Part shown: positions 28,459-37,691 of the stretch, one piece after another
How the letters are laid out: each line of letters begins with the position of its first letter
Numbering within the stretch: the stretch's first letter is position 1
Notes under the pieces: model-generated
Seen by the model: the letters and a program-made list of their open reading frames with translations, nothing else
Told to the model about the DNA's origin: nothing
Databases searched by the model: none
Assembly: GCA_902625725.1 (NCBI GenBank)
Contig: CACOCY010000010.1
Location: forward strand, 1-64,000
DNA from: an uncultured SAR116 cluster alpha proteobacterium
GTDB taxonomy: Bacteria > Pseudomonadota > Alphaproteobacteria > Puniceispirillales > Puniceispirillaceae
Reading direction: 5' to 3'
DNA: 64,000 nt
Translations under genes and position numbers: made by a program

Positions 28459-30378
28459 CTATTGTTTAGCAAATATAGTCTGGTTTGCTGTTCTGTGTGA
28501 ATTTGGTTTATGCCGGATATAACGAAGGACACATACGATTGCTGCAGGTGTTAAACCAGCAATTCTATTGGCTTGACCAATTGTGTTAGGCTTGAACTTT
28601 TTTAATAATTCTATAGATTCAGATGACAAGCCACCGATTAAGGAAAAATCGATGTCTTGAGGTATCTTTAATGCATCATCTCGCCTCATTGCCTCAATAT
28701 CTGCTTCCTGCCTTTTAACATAACTAGCGTAACGACAATCTGTTTCAATCTGATTATGCACATGAGATGGAATCTTTGCTATTTCCGGCCACAAAGTAAC
28801 ACAATCTAATATTCGAACCCCGTGATTGGACAATAAATCCTGTGCTGTTAATGGCCTTCCATTACGTTGGGATGGTAAATTATAAGTAGATAATTGTGAC
28901 GGCCTTGCCTTCAAATTAGCCAATATGCTTTTCGCATTTTCTAATGTTTTCTTCCTGTCTTCGTATGTTTTTTTCCTTAAAGCACTTACACAACCAAGTT
29001 CTATAGCTTTGGGAGTAAGCCTTTGATCTGCATTATCTGCACGCAGTAATAACCTAAATTCTGCTCTAGATGTGAACATCCGATAAGGCTCAGTTGCTCC
29101 TCTAGTTGTTAGGTCGTCAATCATTACGCCAATATAAGCTTCCGCTCTATCTAAAACAAAACCTTCTTGAGCATTTTTTACTTTACCAGAAGCATACAAA
29201 GCTGCATTTATCCCTGCTATTAAGCCCTGCGCCGCTGCCTCCTCATAACCTGTTGTTCCGTTTATCTGTCCAGCTAGATACAATCCATCTAAAGCTTTCA
29301 ATCCTAATGTTTTATCTAATGCTTTTGGATCGATGAAATCATATTCAATAGCATATCCAAATTGGAGTATTTTGGCTCTCTCTAATCCTGGTATGGTTGC
29401 AATCATTTGAGTTTGGATGTCTCTTGGGAGACTTGTACTTATTCCATTTGGATAAACAGAATCTAAGTTTAATCCTTCGGGTTCCAGAAATATCTGATGT
29501 GAGGACTTATCTGCAAAACGATTCACTTTGTCTTCAATAGATGGACAATATCTTGGACCTAGTCCCTTAATTCGACCACTATAAACCGCCGATAAATGCA
29601 TGGCATCAGATATTAACTGATGGGTTTTAGTTGTTGTTCTTGTAATCCCACAAGAAATTTGAGGGGTCGTAATTTCCGTCGTTAAATAAGAAAAGGGAAC
29701 TGGTATCTTGTCAGCTTTTTGCATCTCAAGAGACGACCAGTCAATAGTTGATTTGTCCAACCTAGCTGGTGTCCCAGTTTTTAACCTACCAACGGGCAAA
29801 CCAAGACTACGCAATCTATTTGCCAGAGCATTTGATGGCGCCTCACCAATTCTTCCAGCAGGAGTTCTTTCCGTTCCAAGATGTATAATGCCCCCAAGAA
29901 AAGTACCGGTTGTTAAAACCACTGACCTCGAATTTAAGTGTGTTCCATCAGCTAAAACTACTCCTGTTACACATTTATTTGATACCATTAAATCTGAGAC
30001 TAGACCTTCATACAAATATAGATTTTCCTGGGCATACAGCATTTTCTGAACGGCTTTACTATATAATTGTCTGTCTGCCTGTGCCCTAGGACCATGAACC
30101 GCTGGACCCCTTGATTTATTTAACATTCGAAATTGAATACCAGATTTATCAATCGCCTGCCCCATTATTCCATCAAGTGCATCGATTTCACGAACAAGAT
30201 GACCTTTACCTAGACCTCCAATCGCTGGATTACACGACATTTCACCAATTTTTTGAAGGTTCATAGTTAAAAGAACAGTTCGTGCGCCCATTCTGGCTGC
30301 TGCGCTAGCTGCTTCCGTGCCAGCATGACCGCCCCCGATGACTATAACATCAATATTTTCAAAGGACCTTTGTTCCAT
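28459..30378 (-). CDS. mnmG: tRNA uridine-5-carboxymethylaminomethyl modification enzyme MnmG
   Basis: FAD enzyme that, with MnmE, modifies U34 of certain tRNAs. FAD motif [19 protein letters not shown] is at the N terminus, and [19 protein letters not shown] is the family signature. [14 protein letters not shown] and [20 protein letters not shown] follow. The C-terminal helical domain ends in [16 protein letters not shown]-type sequence. Length (639 residues) is normal. It precedes rsmG and follows mnmE, with 84 bases between mnmE and mnmG. Confidence 0.98.
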   Translation of the reverse strand: MEQRSFENIDVIVIGGGHAGTEAASAAARMGARTVLLTMNLQKIGEMSCNPAIGGLGKGHLVREIDALDGIMGQAIDKSGIQFRMLNKSRGPAVHGPRAQADRQLYSKAVQKMLYAQENLYLYEGLVSDLMVSNKCVTGVVLADGTHLNSRSVVLTTGTFLGGIIHLGTERTPAGRIGEAPSNALANRLRSLGLPVGRLKTGTPARLDKSTIDWSSLEMQKADKIPVPFSYLTTEITTPQISCGITRTTTKTHQLISDAMHLSAVYSGRIKGLGPRYCPSIEDKVNRFADKSSHQIFLEPEGLNLDSVYPNGISTSLPRDIQTQMIATIPGLERAKILQFGYAIEYDFIDPKALDKTLGLKALDGLYLAGQINGTTGYEEAAAQGLIAGINAALYASGKVKNAQEGFVLDRAEAYIGVMIDDLTTRGATEPYRMFTSRAEFRLLLRADNADQRLTPKAIELGCVSALRKKTYEDRKKTLENAKSILANLKARPSQLSTYNLPSQRNGRPLTAQDLLSNHGVRILDCVTLWPEIAKIPSHVHNQIETDCRYASYVKRQEADIEAMRRDDALKIPQDIDFSLIGGLSSESIELLKKFKPNTIGQANRIAGLTPAAIVCVLRYIRHKPNSHRTANQTIFAKQ

Positions 30379-30462
30379 TATTCCCCATAATTTTCAATTT
30401 TTAACATTTTGTACTGCACACTACTAGAAAGATATATTAGATGTCAAAATTATGAGACACCG

Positions 30463-31845
30463 TTATTTTCCTATGCAAAAATCAGAAAAAATTTTGTCTA
30501 ATAATTCGTCCACATCTACTTGACCCGTTAGACGTCCTAGGGCGTTGCATGCAAATCGTAGTTCCTCTGCTACAAGCTCAGGTTCCTCTTCACTATTGAG
30601 CTTCATAGCGCGGTTTAATGCGGAAGACGCCGAAAGACAAGCTGTTTTATGCCATGAACGAGTTAATCTGACATCACTAGTTGTTTGATTGATATACGAT
30701 AAAGTTTCAATAAGTTTTTTAACTAAGATATCTGCACCATTTTCTTTTTGAAAACTTGTGATTAAGTAATCCGATTTCAAAGCTATGGAACCCCCCCCAC
30801 TATTTAAATCATGTTCTAGTTTATCTTTATCTATAAGATCTGCTTTATTTAAAACCACCAGCTGTCTTGATGAGTGCCAAGTTTCAAAATAAGTAAGCAT
30901 GTCTCGCCAATTAGGTGTGGATATATCTAAGACCAACAAAACAAGATCAGAATTCTCAGCCGCATCTTTTGCTCTTTTTATTCCCTCAGTCTCTATAAGG
31001 TCTTCTGTTTTTCGTATCCCAGCTGTATCCGTTAATTTTACAGCTATACCGTCTAGATTTAATTGTACTTCTAAAACATCGCGTGTAGTACCAGCAACCG
31101 AAGATACTATAGCTACCTCACGTTTAGCTAAAGCGTTTAAAATTGTAGACTTTCCAACATTTACTGGGCCGATGAGGGCGATTTTCACACCTTCCCTTAT
31201 TTGCTCAGCATATTTGCTATCTTCAACTAACTGCAAAATCTGATTCCGTAAGTGATGTATGGTTTTAGTCAAATCCTTTATTACATCTTCTGGTAAATCT
31301 TCATCAGAGAAATCTATTACTGTCTCAAGTCTTGACGATAATGATATTAGTTTCTGCCGATACAATGATAATTGACTAGATAGTTTTCCCGTCATCAAAT
31401 TCATTGCTTGCAAATGCTGACGCGATGTACGGGCTTCAATTAAGTCTGAAACCCCCTCTAGATCCGTGAGACCAATTTTTCCATTGTTAAAAGATCTACG
31501 AGAAAATTCACCTGGTTGTGCTGGTCGCGTACCCTCAATTTCTGCTAGTTGCGCCAGAATTTTTTGGATTACCGCTTGACTGCCATGACATTGGATTTCG
31601 GTGATTTTTTCCCCCGTTGGAGAATAATGTTGTGGAAAAAGAACCAGCATTACATCATCAATTATGTCTCCTCCTATACCTGTAAGACGTTTATACTTCG
31701 CTACGGGCCTGTCTTTTACGATGACCTTAGACACGCCAAAATGATACAACAACTCATGTGCTTTAGCTCCAGATATTCTTATGACCGCTATGGCTGATTG
31801 CCCGGCGGGGGTTGCTAGTGCAAATATAGTATCTGTAACACTCAC
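30463..31845 (-). CDS. mnmE: tRNA modification GTPase MnmE
   Basis: GTPase partner of MnmG in cmnm5U34 tRNA modification. The N-terminal formyl-THF-binding domain opens DTIFALATPAGQSAIAVIRI. The G domain has GPVNVGKSTILNALAKRE (G1), VAGTTRDVLEV (G2), DTAGIRKTED (G3) and LNKADL (G4). The C terminus is the invariant FCIGK. Length (460 residues) is normal. It is divergent from ogt and heads the mnmE-mnmG-rsmG-parAB series. Confidence 0.98.
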   Translation of the reverse strand: MSVTDTIFALATPAGQSAIAVIRISGAKAHELLYHFGVSKVIVKDRPVAKYKRLTGIGGDIIDDVMLVLFPQHYSPTGEKITEIQCHGSQAVIQKILAQLAEIEGTRPAQPGEFSRRSFNNGKIGLTDLEGVSDLIEARTSRQHLQAMNLMTGKLSSQLSLYRQKLISLSSRLETVIDFSDEDLPEDVIKDLTKTIHHLRNQILQLVEDSKYAEQIREGVKIALIGPVNVGKSTILNALAKREVAIVSSVAGTTRDVLEVQLNLDGIAVKLTDTAGIRKTEDLIETEGIKRAKDAAENSDLVLLVLDISTPNWRDMLTYFETWHSSRQLVVLNKADLIDKDKLEHDLNSGGGSIALKSDYLITSFQKENGADILVKKLIETLSYINQTTSDVRLTRSWHKTACLSASSALNRAMKLNSEEEPELVAEELRFACNALGRLTGQVDVDELLDKIFSDFCIGK

Positions 31846-31933
31846 CTTTTATCCAGCTCTTTGACAATTCTAAAATATTTTATATCATTTCTCCATGTTA
31901 TTAACATCTATAAATTTTTTCAGGAACAAATAG

Positions 31934-32461
31934 ATGGAATTTTTAAAAACACGGATTGGCTATATTTTACCAATAACCAGTAATGTTGGTTTGAAAGAAT
32001 TAAAATGTCAACGTGGCCCCTTCTGCAAAAATTTAAATATCCCTATCTCAAATTTAGAGGTTTCACGTGAAACAATTTATCAAATAAGCTGCTATTTTTC
32101 TGGCACTCTTACAAAATTCTCATTACCTTTAGACTTTTGTGATTGGTCCAGCCAAATGAGAAGATGGTTTTCCACACTTAGCCAGATACCATATGGAGAG
32201 ACTATATCCTATCGAGAATTGGCTTATAGATGGGGAAACAAAAACGCTTCTAGAGCCGCTGGACAAGCATGCAAAAGAAATCCTATACCCATAATCATTC
32301 CCTGCCATCGAGTAGTAAACAGCGACGATAAGATAAAAAATTATGGCTTAGGAAATGTTAAAGACTCAACCTCAAAAGGGAATATATCAAAAAAACTATT
32401 GCTAATTAACTTAGAAAAGCAAACTTCTAACTATTCATGTGTTCAAAAAAATCTTCATTAG
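31934..32461 (+). CDS. ogt: methylated-DNA--protein-cysteine S-methyltransferase
   Basis: Suicide repair protein that takes the methyl group from O6-methylguanine. The active-site motif is [13 protein letters not shown] with Cys124, preceded by the HTH region [20 protein letters not shown]. Length (175 residues) fits. It is the only rightward gene in the 26-35 kb block. It sits between mnmE and rho and overlaps the rho 3' end by 35 bases. Residues Val43-Thr47 (VSRET) are encoded by a perfect parS core (32060-32073), so the gene carries a ParB site. Confidence 0.92.
   Translation: MEFLKTRIGYILPITSNVGLKELKCQRGPFCKNLNIPISNLEVSRETIYQISCYFSGTLTKFSLPLDFCDWSSQMRRWFSTLSQIPYGETISYRELAYRWGNKNASRAAGQACKRNPIPIIIPCHRVVNSDDKIKNYGLGNVKDSTSKGNISKKLLLINLEKQTSNYSCVQKNLH
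32059..32074. promoter_or_regulatory. parS site (ParB loading), inside ogt
   Basis: GGTTTCACGTGAAACA contains the complete 14-bp palindrome GTTTCACGTGAAAC and differs from the 16-bp consensus only at base 1. It lies 3.2 kb left of oriC and 4.2 kb from parA. It is the best parS match in the window. Confidence 0.9.
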
Positions 32462-33686
32462 TTTTTGCGTGGCGTAACTTATCTGTTAGAAATTCCATTG
32501 CATCTACTGGTCCCATCTGCATCAAGATACGTCTAAGCATCCACATTTTACTTAATGTTGCCTTATCAACTAATAACTCTTCTTTCCTTGTTCCTGACTT
32601 AGTTACGTCTATAGCTGGAAACACTCGTTTATCTGCAAGCTTACGGTCTAAAATTAATTCGCTATTTCCAGTCCCTTTAAATTCTTCAAATATGACTTCA
32701 TCCATACGAGAGCCTGTTTCTATTAGGGCTGTTGCAATTATAGTTAATGAGCCACCTTCTTCTATGTTTCTTGCTGCGCCAAAAAAACGCTTTGGTCTTT
32801 GTAGAGCATTTGCATCTACTCCACCCGTCAATACTTTACCAGAGGAAGGTATGACCGTATTATAGGCTCTTGCTAGCCTTGTGATACTATCTAACAATAT
32901 CACAACGTGGCGTTTATGTTCAACCAAGCGCTTTGCCTTTTCTAATACCATATCAGTTACTTGTACGTGTCTAACGGCAGGTTCATCAAATGTTGACGAT
33001 ATTACTTCACCTTTAACAGAGCGTTGCATATCTGTTACTTCTTCAGGTCTTTCGTCGATGAGTAATACAATAAGATAGACCTCAGGGTGGTTTTGGGATA
33101 TTGCATGAGCAATAGATTGCAACATCATTGTTTTACCCGTTCGAGGTGGAGCTACTATAAGACCCCTTTGTCCCTTACCCATTGGCGCAATCAAATCCAT
33201 TATTCGAGGTGTTTTATCTTTATTATCAGGATCAAATGGGAGTTCCATCGTCAATTTTTTATTAGGATAAAGAGGAGTGAGATTATCAAAATTAATTCGA
33301 TGTCTAACTGAATCTGGCTTTTCAAAATTTATTAAATCTACTTTCAGAAGCGCAAAGTAGCGCTCACCATCTTTTGGTGCCCTTATTTCACCTTCCACTG
33401 TATCACCTGTTCTAAGTCCAAATCGTCGCACTTGACTCGGAGAAACATAAATGTCATCTGGCCCAGGCAGATAATTAGCTTCTGGCGCTCTCAAGAAACC
33501 AAAACCGTCCTGCAGAACTTCAAGAACCCCCGTGCCACTAATAACCACCTCATTTTCAGCAAGTTGCTTAAGTATGGCAAACATCATATCTTGAGTTCTT
33601 AGAGTTGACGCATTTTCAACTTCTAACTCTTCTGCATAAGCTAACAGTTCTGATGGTGATCGAGATTTCAATTCTTGCAGATGCAT
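32427..33686 (-). CDS. rho: transcription termination factor Rho
   Basis: Hexameric RNA helicase ending factor-dependent transcription. The RNA-binding fold holds [20 protein letters not shown] and [19 protein letters not shown]. Walker A is [19 protein letters not shown], Walker [16 protein letters not shown], and the Q/R-loop region [20 protein letters not shown]. Length (419 residues) is standard. The frame stays open upstream to base 33762 but has no ATG there, so ATG 33686 is used. A near-consensus promoter lies about 45-75 bases upstream. Confidence 0.98.
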   Translation of the reverse strand: MHLQELKSRSPSELLAYAEELEVENASTLRTQDMMFAILKQLAENEVVISGTGVLEVLQDGFGFLRAPEANYLPGPDDIYVSPSQVRRFGLRTGDTVEGEIRAPKDGERYFALLKVDLINFEKPDSVRHRINFDNLTPLYPNKKLTMELPFDPDNKDKTPRIMDLIAPMGKGQRGLIVAPPRTGKTMMLQSIAHAISQNHPEVYLIVLLIDERPEEVTDMQRSVKGEVISSTFDEPAVRHVQVTDMVLEKAKRLVEHKRHVVILLDSITRLARAYNTVIPSSGKVLTGGVDANALQRPKRFFGAARNIEEGGSLTIIATALIETGSRMDEVIFEEFKGTGNSELILDRKLADKRVFPAIDVTKSGTRKEELLVDKATLSKMWMLRRILMQMGPVDAMEFLTDKLRHAKTNEDFFEHMNS

Positions 33687-33730
33687 TGATTTAAACTTAT
33701 CTAATTCAAGCTCAAGGGAAGGATTGTTAG

Positions 33731-33760
33731 ATAATATCTGATCAACATATACAATGTCAA
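33731..33760 (-). promoter_or_regulatory. sigma70-type promoter of rho
   Basis: Read on the minus strand, a perfect -35 TTGACA (33760-33755) and a -10 TATTAT (33736-33731) are 18 bases apart; the alternative -10 ATATTA gives 17. It lies in the 88-base gap between the hemJ stop and the rho start. Confidence 0.7.
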
Positions 33761-33774
33761 ACTTCTAAATGTCA

Positions 33775-34206
33775 TTATGAAAACGGTTTGACAATAGCTA
33801 ATATAACTATCGCGATCATAGCCACAGTTGGTGCCTCATTCCAGTATCTATAATATTTATCTGATCTGGGCATCATATCCGCTTCAAAAGAACGACGCAT
33901 ACTCGCAAATTTCATGTGAAAATAAGTCATCAGAATAACACAAATTAATTTACCTATCATCCAAATTTCTAATAATAATGATGGATTTAAATGCAACATA
34001 TATAGACCTAAAATCCAACTAAAAATCATAGCTGGATTCATTATGTTTTTTAATAGTCGTCTTTCCATCAATTTAAAAGTTTGAGAGCGAACAGAACCGA
34101 TTTCTGTTAATGAGTGGTACACAAAAAGTCTTGGTAAATATAAAAGCCCTGCCATCCAAGCTATAATCGCTATAATATGAAAGGATTTTACTAATTGATA
34201 TTCCAA
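33775..34206 (-). CDS. hemJ: protoporphyrinogen IX oxidase HemJ
   Basis: Membrane haem-biosynthesis oxidase of the HemJ (UPF0093) type, which replaces HemG/HemY in most alphaproteobacteria. Four hydrophobic helices are visible. The first carries HIIAIIAWMAGLLYLPRLFV with the conserved His, and later come LLEIWMIGKLICVILMTYFH and a C-terminal helix VAMIAIVILAIV. Length (143 residues) is normal. Its start is 1 base after the hemE stop, so they form a haem operon. Bases 33910-33921 resemble a degraded parS core. Confidence 0.93.
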   Translation of the reverse strand: MEYQLVKSFHIIAIIAWMAGLLYLPRLFVYHSLTEIGSVRSQTFKLMERRLLKNIMNPAMIFSWILGLYMLHLNPSLLLEIWMIGKLICVILMTYFHMKFASMRRSFEADMMPRSDKYYRYWNEAPTVAMIAIVILAIVKPFS

Positions 34207-34207
34207 T

Positions 34208-35227
34208 TTAATTTCTTCTTATATAGGATATGATTTTTTCAACATTTTCTACTGGAGTATTCGGTAATATACCATGCCCTAGATTAAAGATATAGGGTCT
34301 GTCTGCCATTAAATTAATAATATGGTCAACTTCTCTCTCCAATCTCTTACCACCATGGACAAGACATATAGGGTCAATGTTACCTTGTAACACAATGTTT
34401 TTTGACAACGATTTATGTACAAACTCTATATCTGTCAAATGGTCTATAGCTAGACAATTCGGTCTGATCTCATCTGCGAATTCTATAATACCTTCTCCCA
34501 TGGATTTTGGTAGACAGATTATTGGTATAAAAGGGTTTTGTTCTCGTATATATTCTACAATCTTTTTTGTAGGTTCTATTATAAATTTTTTCCTAAATAT
34601 AGCCGGAATAGAACCGGCCCAACTGTCAAACAACATGATAGCATTAGCACCTGCTTTTAATTGAACATCTAAAAAACAAACAACAGCTTTGATTAGCACA
34701 TCGAAAACTTTTTCAGCATTTTTCTCATCGGCCCAAAGAAAATTTCGTGCGTTAGAAAAATCCCTAGAAGAACCACCCTCTGTTAAATAGGTGAACAAAG
34801 TCCATGGTGAACCTGAAAAACCGATTATTGGTATTGGATGAATTAATTTACGCTTCGTAAGTTCAATGGCTTTACCAACCGCTTTTAGGTTGAACTTATA
34901 CCCATCCCAATCATTAAAATTAATGTTTTCACCAACCAGTAATCTTTTTAATACCGGACCTTTATCAGCAATAAAAGACACTTCATGATTAAGCATATGT
35001 AACACTAGTAGTATATCAGAAAATATGATAGCGGCGTCCATATCAAACTTGTTGATAGGTTGACAAGTTACTTCACTAGCTTTCTCTGAATTTAAACAAA
35101 ATTTTATAAAGTCCTGTTCACTTTTTCTTAGTTTACGATATTCTGGTAAATATCTACCAGCCTGCCTCATTATCCATATAGGAGGTATTGTAGATTTGTT
35201 ACCATTTAAAGTATCTATAAATTTCAT
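34208..35227 (-). CDS. hemE: uroporphyrinogen decarboxylase
   Basis: Converts uroporphyrinogen III to coproporphyrinogen III in haem synthesis. The N-terminal signature IPPIWIMRQAGRYLPEYR is present, with IIFSDILLVLHMLNHEV and GFSGSPWTLFTYLTEGG following. NLGHGILPNTPVENVEKII is near the C terminus. Length (339 residues) is normal. Its start borders the origin region; hemE next to oriC is a known alphaproteobacterial landmark, as in Caulobacter. Confidence 0.97.
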   Translation of the reverse strand: MKFIDTLNGNKSTIPPIWIMRQAGRYLPEYRKLRKSEQDFIKFCLNSEKASEVTCQPINKFDMDAAIIFSDILLVLHMLNHEVSFIADKGPVLKRLLVGENINFNDWDGYKFNLKAVGKAIELTKRKLIHPIPIIGFSGSPWTLFTYLTEGGSSRDFSNARNFLWADEKNAEKVFDVLIKAVVCFLDVQLKAGANAIMLFDSWAGSIPAIFRKKFIIEPTKKIVEYIREQNPFIPIICLPKSMGEGIIEFADEIRPNCLAIDHLTDIEFVHKSLSKNIVLQGNIDPICLVHGGKRLEREVDHIINLMADRPYIFNLGHGILPNTPVENVEKIISYIRRN

Positions 35228-35321
35228 AAGAACATTACAAATAATAAGTTTTAATTAATTGTTGGTGTAGATGTTTGTTTAGTATAAATCAAATGCAACT
35301 TTTACAAGTTTTATAATTAAC

Positions 35322-35330
35322 TTATCCACA
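35322..35330 (+). promoter_or_regulatory. DnaA box (perfect)
   Basis: TTATCCACA, an exact match to the consensus DnaA binding site, at the hemE side of the origin region. Confidence 0.85.
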
Positions 35331-35405
35331 AATAATGATTCATCAATTTAAAAAAAATTTTTTATTAAACAAGTAAAAACAGTATGTTGAAAAAATATCG
35401 CTAGT

Positions 35406-35414
35406 TTATACACA
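35406..35414 (+). promoter_or_regulatory. DnaA box (one mismatch)
   Basis: TTATACACA fits TTATNCACA and has the same orientation as the two perfect boxes. Confidence 0.65.
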
Positions 35415-35515
35415 TTTTAAAGGGTATTTATAAATTTTAATACATTTTGTTTTTTATTATTTAAATAATTGTGTAGAGATGGAATAATTTCTTATTCTTT
35501 TAACTCAGTTAATAC

Positions 35516-35524
35516 TTATTCACA
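35516..35524 (+). promoter_or_regulatory. DnaA box (one mismatch)
   Basis: TTATTCACA fits TTATNCACA. It lies 22 bases (start to start) before the perfect box at 35538, close to two helical turns, so two DnaA molecules could bind on one DNA face. Confidence 0.7.
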
Positions 35525-35537
35525 AACTGTTGTTAAG

Positions 35538-35546
35538 TTATCCACA
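35538..35546 (+). promoter_or_regulatory. DnaA box (perfect)
   Basis: TTATCCACA, second exact match, 75 bases before the ppsR start. Confidence 0.85.
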
Positions 35547-35621
35547 TGGAAAAGGAATATTTTGCTAAAGCGGAAACAAAAAATGAGATAAAGAAATCTC
35601 AATCATATAGGTTAGAAATTA

Positions 35622-36455
35622 ATGAATAATAGACGCAATTTACATTTACATTTAATCTCTGACTCGACAGGCGAAACTGTGCATCAATTTGCTAGGGCAG
35701 CACTTGCTCAATTCCCTGAAACAAATATTACGGAACATATCTGGACCTTAGTTCGAAATAAAGCGCATATAGATGCCATTGATCGAAACTTAGAGAAAAA
35801 TCCAGGTGTCGTATTATTTTCAGTTGTGAATAAAGAGGTGAGAGATATGTTAGAAAAACTTTGCAAAGAGAAAGGTATTCCTAATCTATCGATTTTAGAT
35901 TCAGTTGTAGACCTTTTCTCAAACGTTTTAGGCACAAAACAAAGCCTACTTGCTGGTGCACAACATAAATTAGATACGGCCTATTTCATGCGTATGGCAG
36001 CAGTTGAATATGCGGTCGTTCATGACGACGGATTAAATATAGAGAACTTGGATGAAGCCGACATGTTACTCGTGGGGGTGTCCAGAACATCTAAAACTCC
36101 AACTTCAATGTATCTGGGTCATAGAGGTTTTAAAGTTGCCAATTACGCCCTTGTACCAGGAGTTCCTTTCCCTATAGATAAGTTACCTCAGAAAGACATG
36201 TTTATAATTGGATTAACAACCGATCCAAAAAGGTTAGTGCAAGTTAGAAAAACACGACTTCAGCACTTGTCCAATTCAAATAACTCAACTTATGCAGATT
36301 TAGATATGATTACTAACGAAGTAAGAGAGGCCAGAAAACTTTTTAATAAGTATAATTGGCCCGTTATAGACGTTTCTCGCCGCTCAGTAGAAGAGATTGC
36401 TGCCTCAATAATTCATCTATATCGCAGTTGGATAGATAAAAAAGAACATGTATAA
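35622..36455 (+). CDS. ppsR: pyruvate, water dikinase regulatory protein (PSRP, DUF299)
   Basis: Bifunctional serine/threonine kinase and pyrophosphorylase that switches PEP synthase or pyruvate phosphate dikinase off and on. HLHLISDSTGETVHQFARA opens the protein. The P-loop-like motif is LLVGVSRTSKTPTSMYLG, and IGLTTDPKRLVQVR is a further family motif. Length (277 residues) is normal. The target enzyme gene is not in the window. It is the first gene right of oriC, in the usual order ppsR-maf-coaE-dnaQ, and overlaps maf by 8 bases. Confidence 0.95.
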   Translation: MNNRRNLHLHLISDSTGETVHQFARAALAQFPETNITEHIWTLVRNKAHIDAIDRNLEKNPGVVLFSVVNKEVRDMLEKLCKEKGIPNLSILDSVVDLFSNVLGTKQSLLAGAQHKLDTAYFMRMAAVEYAVVHDDGLNIENLDEADMLLVGVSRTSKTPTSMYLGHRGFKVANYALVPGVPFPIDKLPQKDMFIIGLTTDPKRLVQVRKTRLQHLSNSNNSTYADLDMITNEVREARKLFNKYNWPVIDVSRRSVEEIAASIIHLYRSWIDKKEHV

Positions 36456-37068
36456 AATAAAGAACAAATCAATTATTTTAGCATCTTCTTCCACTTCAAG
36501 AAGGAATTTATTAGAAAATGCTGGTGTTGAATTTTTAGTCCGACCATCAAATGTTGATGAAGAGCCAATAAAAGCATCGGCTATCTCAGAAAACAGAACA
36601 CTAAAAGAGTGCGCAACGTTACTTTCTGAAATAAAAGGAACTCGAATATCACACCAATTTCCCGAGGATTTTGTCATTTCCAGTGATCAAATTTTAGAAT
36701 TCAGAGGACTTTGTTTCTCAAAACCGAAATCGTTTAATGAAGCTAAAATTCAGTTACATGAACTACAAGGAAACACCCACATATTGCATACAAGTGTCAT
36801 TGTTTTTTTACAAGGAAAAAGGATTTGGCACTGTTTAACGTCTCCAAAGGTAACTTTGCGTCCGCTGACAAAAACCGAAATAGAAAATTATGTTATAGCA
36901 ATTGGAGATAGCGCTTTTAATACCCCAGGAAGTTATCAAATTGAAAATCAAGGCTGCCACATAGTATCTTCTTATGCAGGTTCTTTTTATGATATTCTTG
37001 GTTTACCATTGTTGCCTTTATTAGAATTTTTGCGCTTACATGGTTTGGCTTTTTATCAAGAAGAATAG
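36448..37068 (+). CDS. maf: Maf-family nucleoside triphosphate pyrophosphatase
   Basis: Predicted house-cleaning pyrophosphatase for non-canonical or methylated nucleotides. SIILASSSTSRRNLLENAGV is the N-terminal substrate loop (usual form LASxSPRR; here S-T-S-R-R), VDEEP the conserved acidic motif, and DFVISSDQILEFRG holds the catalytic Asp. AFNTPGSYQIENQG and YDILGLPLLPLLEFL close the domain. Length is 206 residues. It sits between ppsR (8-base overlap) and coaE (4-base gap). Confidence 0.9.
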   Translation: MYKIKNKSIILASSSTSRRNLLENAGVEFLVRPSNVDEEPIKASAISENRTLKECATLLSEIKGTRISHQFPEDFVISSDQILEFRGLCFSKPKSFNEAKIQLHELQGNTHILHTSVIVFLQGKRIWHCLTSPKVTLRPLTKTEIENYVIAIGDSAFNTPGSYQIENQGCHIVSSYAGSFYDILGLPLLPLLEFLRLHGLAFYQEE

Positions 37069-37072
37069 TAAA

Positions 37073-37663
37073 ATGAAAATTATTGGTTTAACAGGCTCTA
37101 TAGCAACAGGGAAATCCAGTGTATGCGAAATGTTTTATCGATTGAGAATTCCTGTTCATGATTCAGATAAAATAGTTCACAGTTTAATAGGTCCCAAAGG
37201 TGTCGCTGTCCACGGTATAATAAAGTTATTCGGAGACTTAGGAGATCATGAAAATGGAATAGATAGACAAAAATTAGGTGAACTAGTTTTTTCAGATTTT
37301 GATGCAAAAAAGGCTTTGGAGGCTTTAATTCACCCCTTAGTGCAAATAGATAGAAACTTATTTATTAGTAGAATGAGGAATCAGAAAAGAAAAATGGCAG
37401 TTGTCGATATTCCGCTCCTATATGAGACCGGCTGTGAAATTTATTGTGATAGCATTATATGTGTGTGGGCCCCCGATTTTCTGCAGAAACAACGTGCAAT
37501 CAAACGCTTTGGTATGTCAGAAAAAAAATTAGAAGCAATTTTAGAAGGACAAATACCACAGAAAGAAAAAATGAATTTAGCTGATTTTTGTCTACCAACA
37601 GGTCTCGGTAAGGCCTATAGTTATAAACTCTTGAAACGTTGGTTATCCCGCCAATACCAATAA
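37073..37663 (+). CDS. coaE: dephospho-CoA kinase
   Basis: Last step of coenzyme A synthesis, phosphorylating the 3'-hydroxyl of dephospho-CoA. The P-loop is IIGLTGSIATGKSSVCEMF at the N terminus; IPVHDSDKIVHSLI, VVDIPLLYETGCE and VWAPDFLQKQRAIKRFG are the other family motifs. ATG 37073 is chosen because it begins directly at the conserved fold and avoids overlap with maf; an ATG at 37040 would add 11 residues with no family equivalent. Length is 196 residues. Confidence 0.95.
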   Translation: MKIIGLTGSIATGKSSVCEMFYRLRIPVHDSDKIVHSLIGPKGVAVHGIIKLFGDLGDHENGIDRQKLGELVFSDFDAKKALEALIHPLVQIDRNLFISRMRNQKRKMAVVDIPLLYETGCEIYCDSIICVWAPDFLQKQRAIKRFGMSEKKLEAILEGQIPQKEKMNLADFCLPTGLGKAYSYKLLKRWLSRQYQ

Positions 37664-37691
37664 TAGAGTATTACAAATAGGATGTTTGCAT

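Larger units (their letters stand above)
35228..35621. other. predicted chromosomal replication origin (oriC)
   Basis: This 394-base gap between divergent hemE and ppsR holds no gene. It is very AT-rich (for example a run of A then T around 35350-35364). It contains four same-oriented DnaA-box-like 9-mers: TTATCCACA at 35322-35330 and 35538-35546, TTATACACA at 35406-35414 and TTATTCACA at 35516-35524. A GATTC (a GANTC methylation site) lies at 35337-35341. Nearby genes on the left run mostly left and those on the right run right, away from the gap. parS sites and parAB are within 9 kb. Gene context matches the Caulobacter-type origin. The AT-rich part would be the unwinding element. Confidence 0.9.

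Noticed and set aside
35500-35512. TTAA-CTCAG-TTAA in oriC as a CtrA box
   Set aside because: CtrA sites need a 7-base gap between the half sites; here it is 5. No TTAA-N7-TTAA pair was found in the gap by eye.
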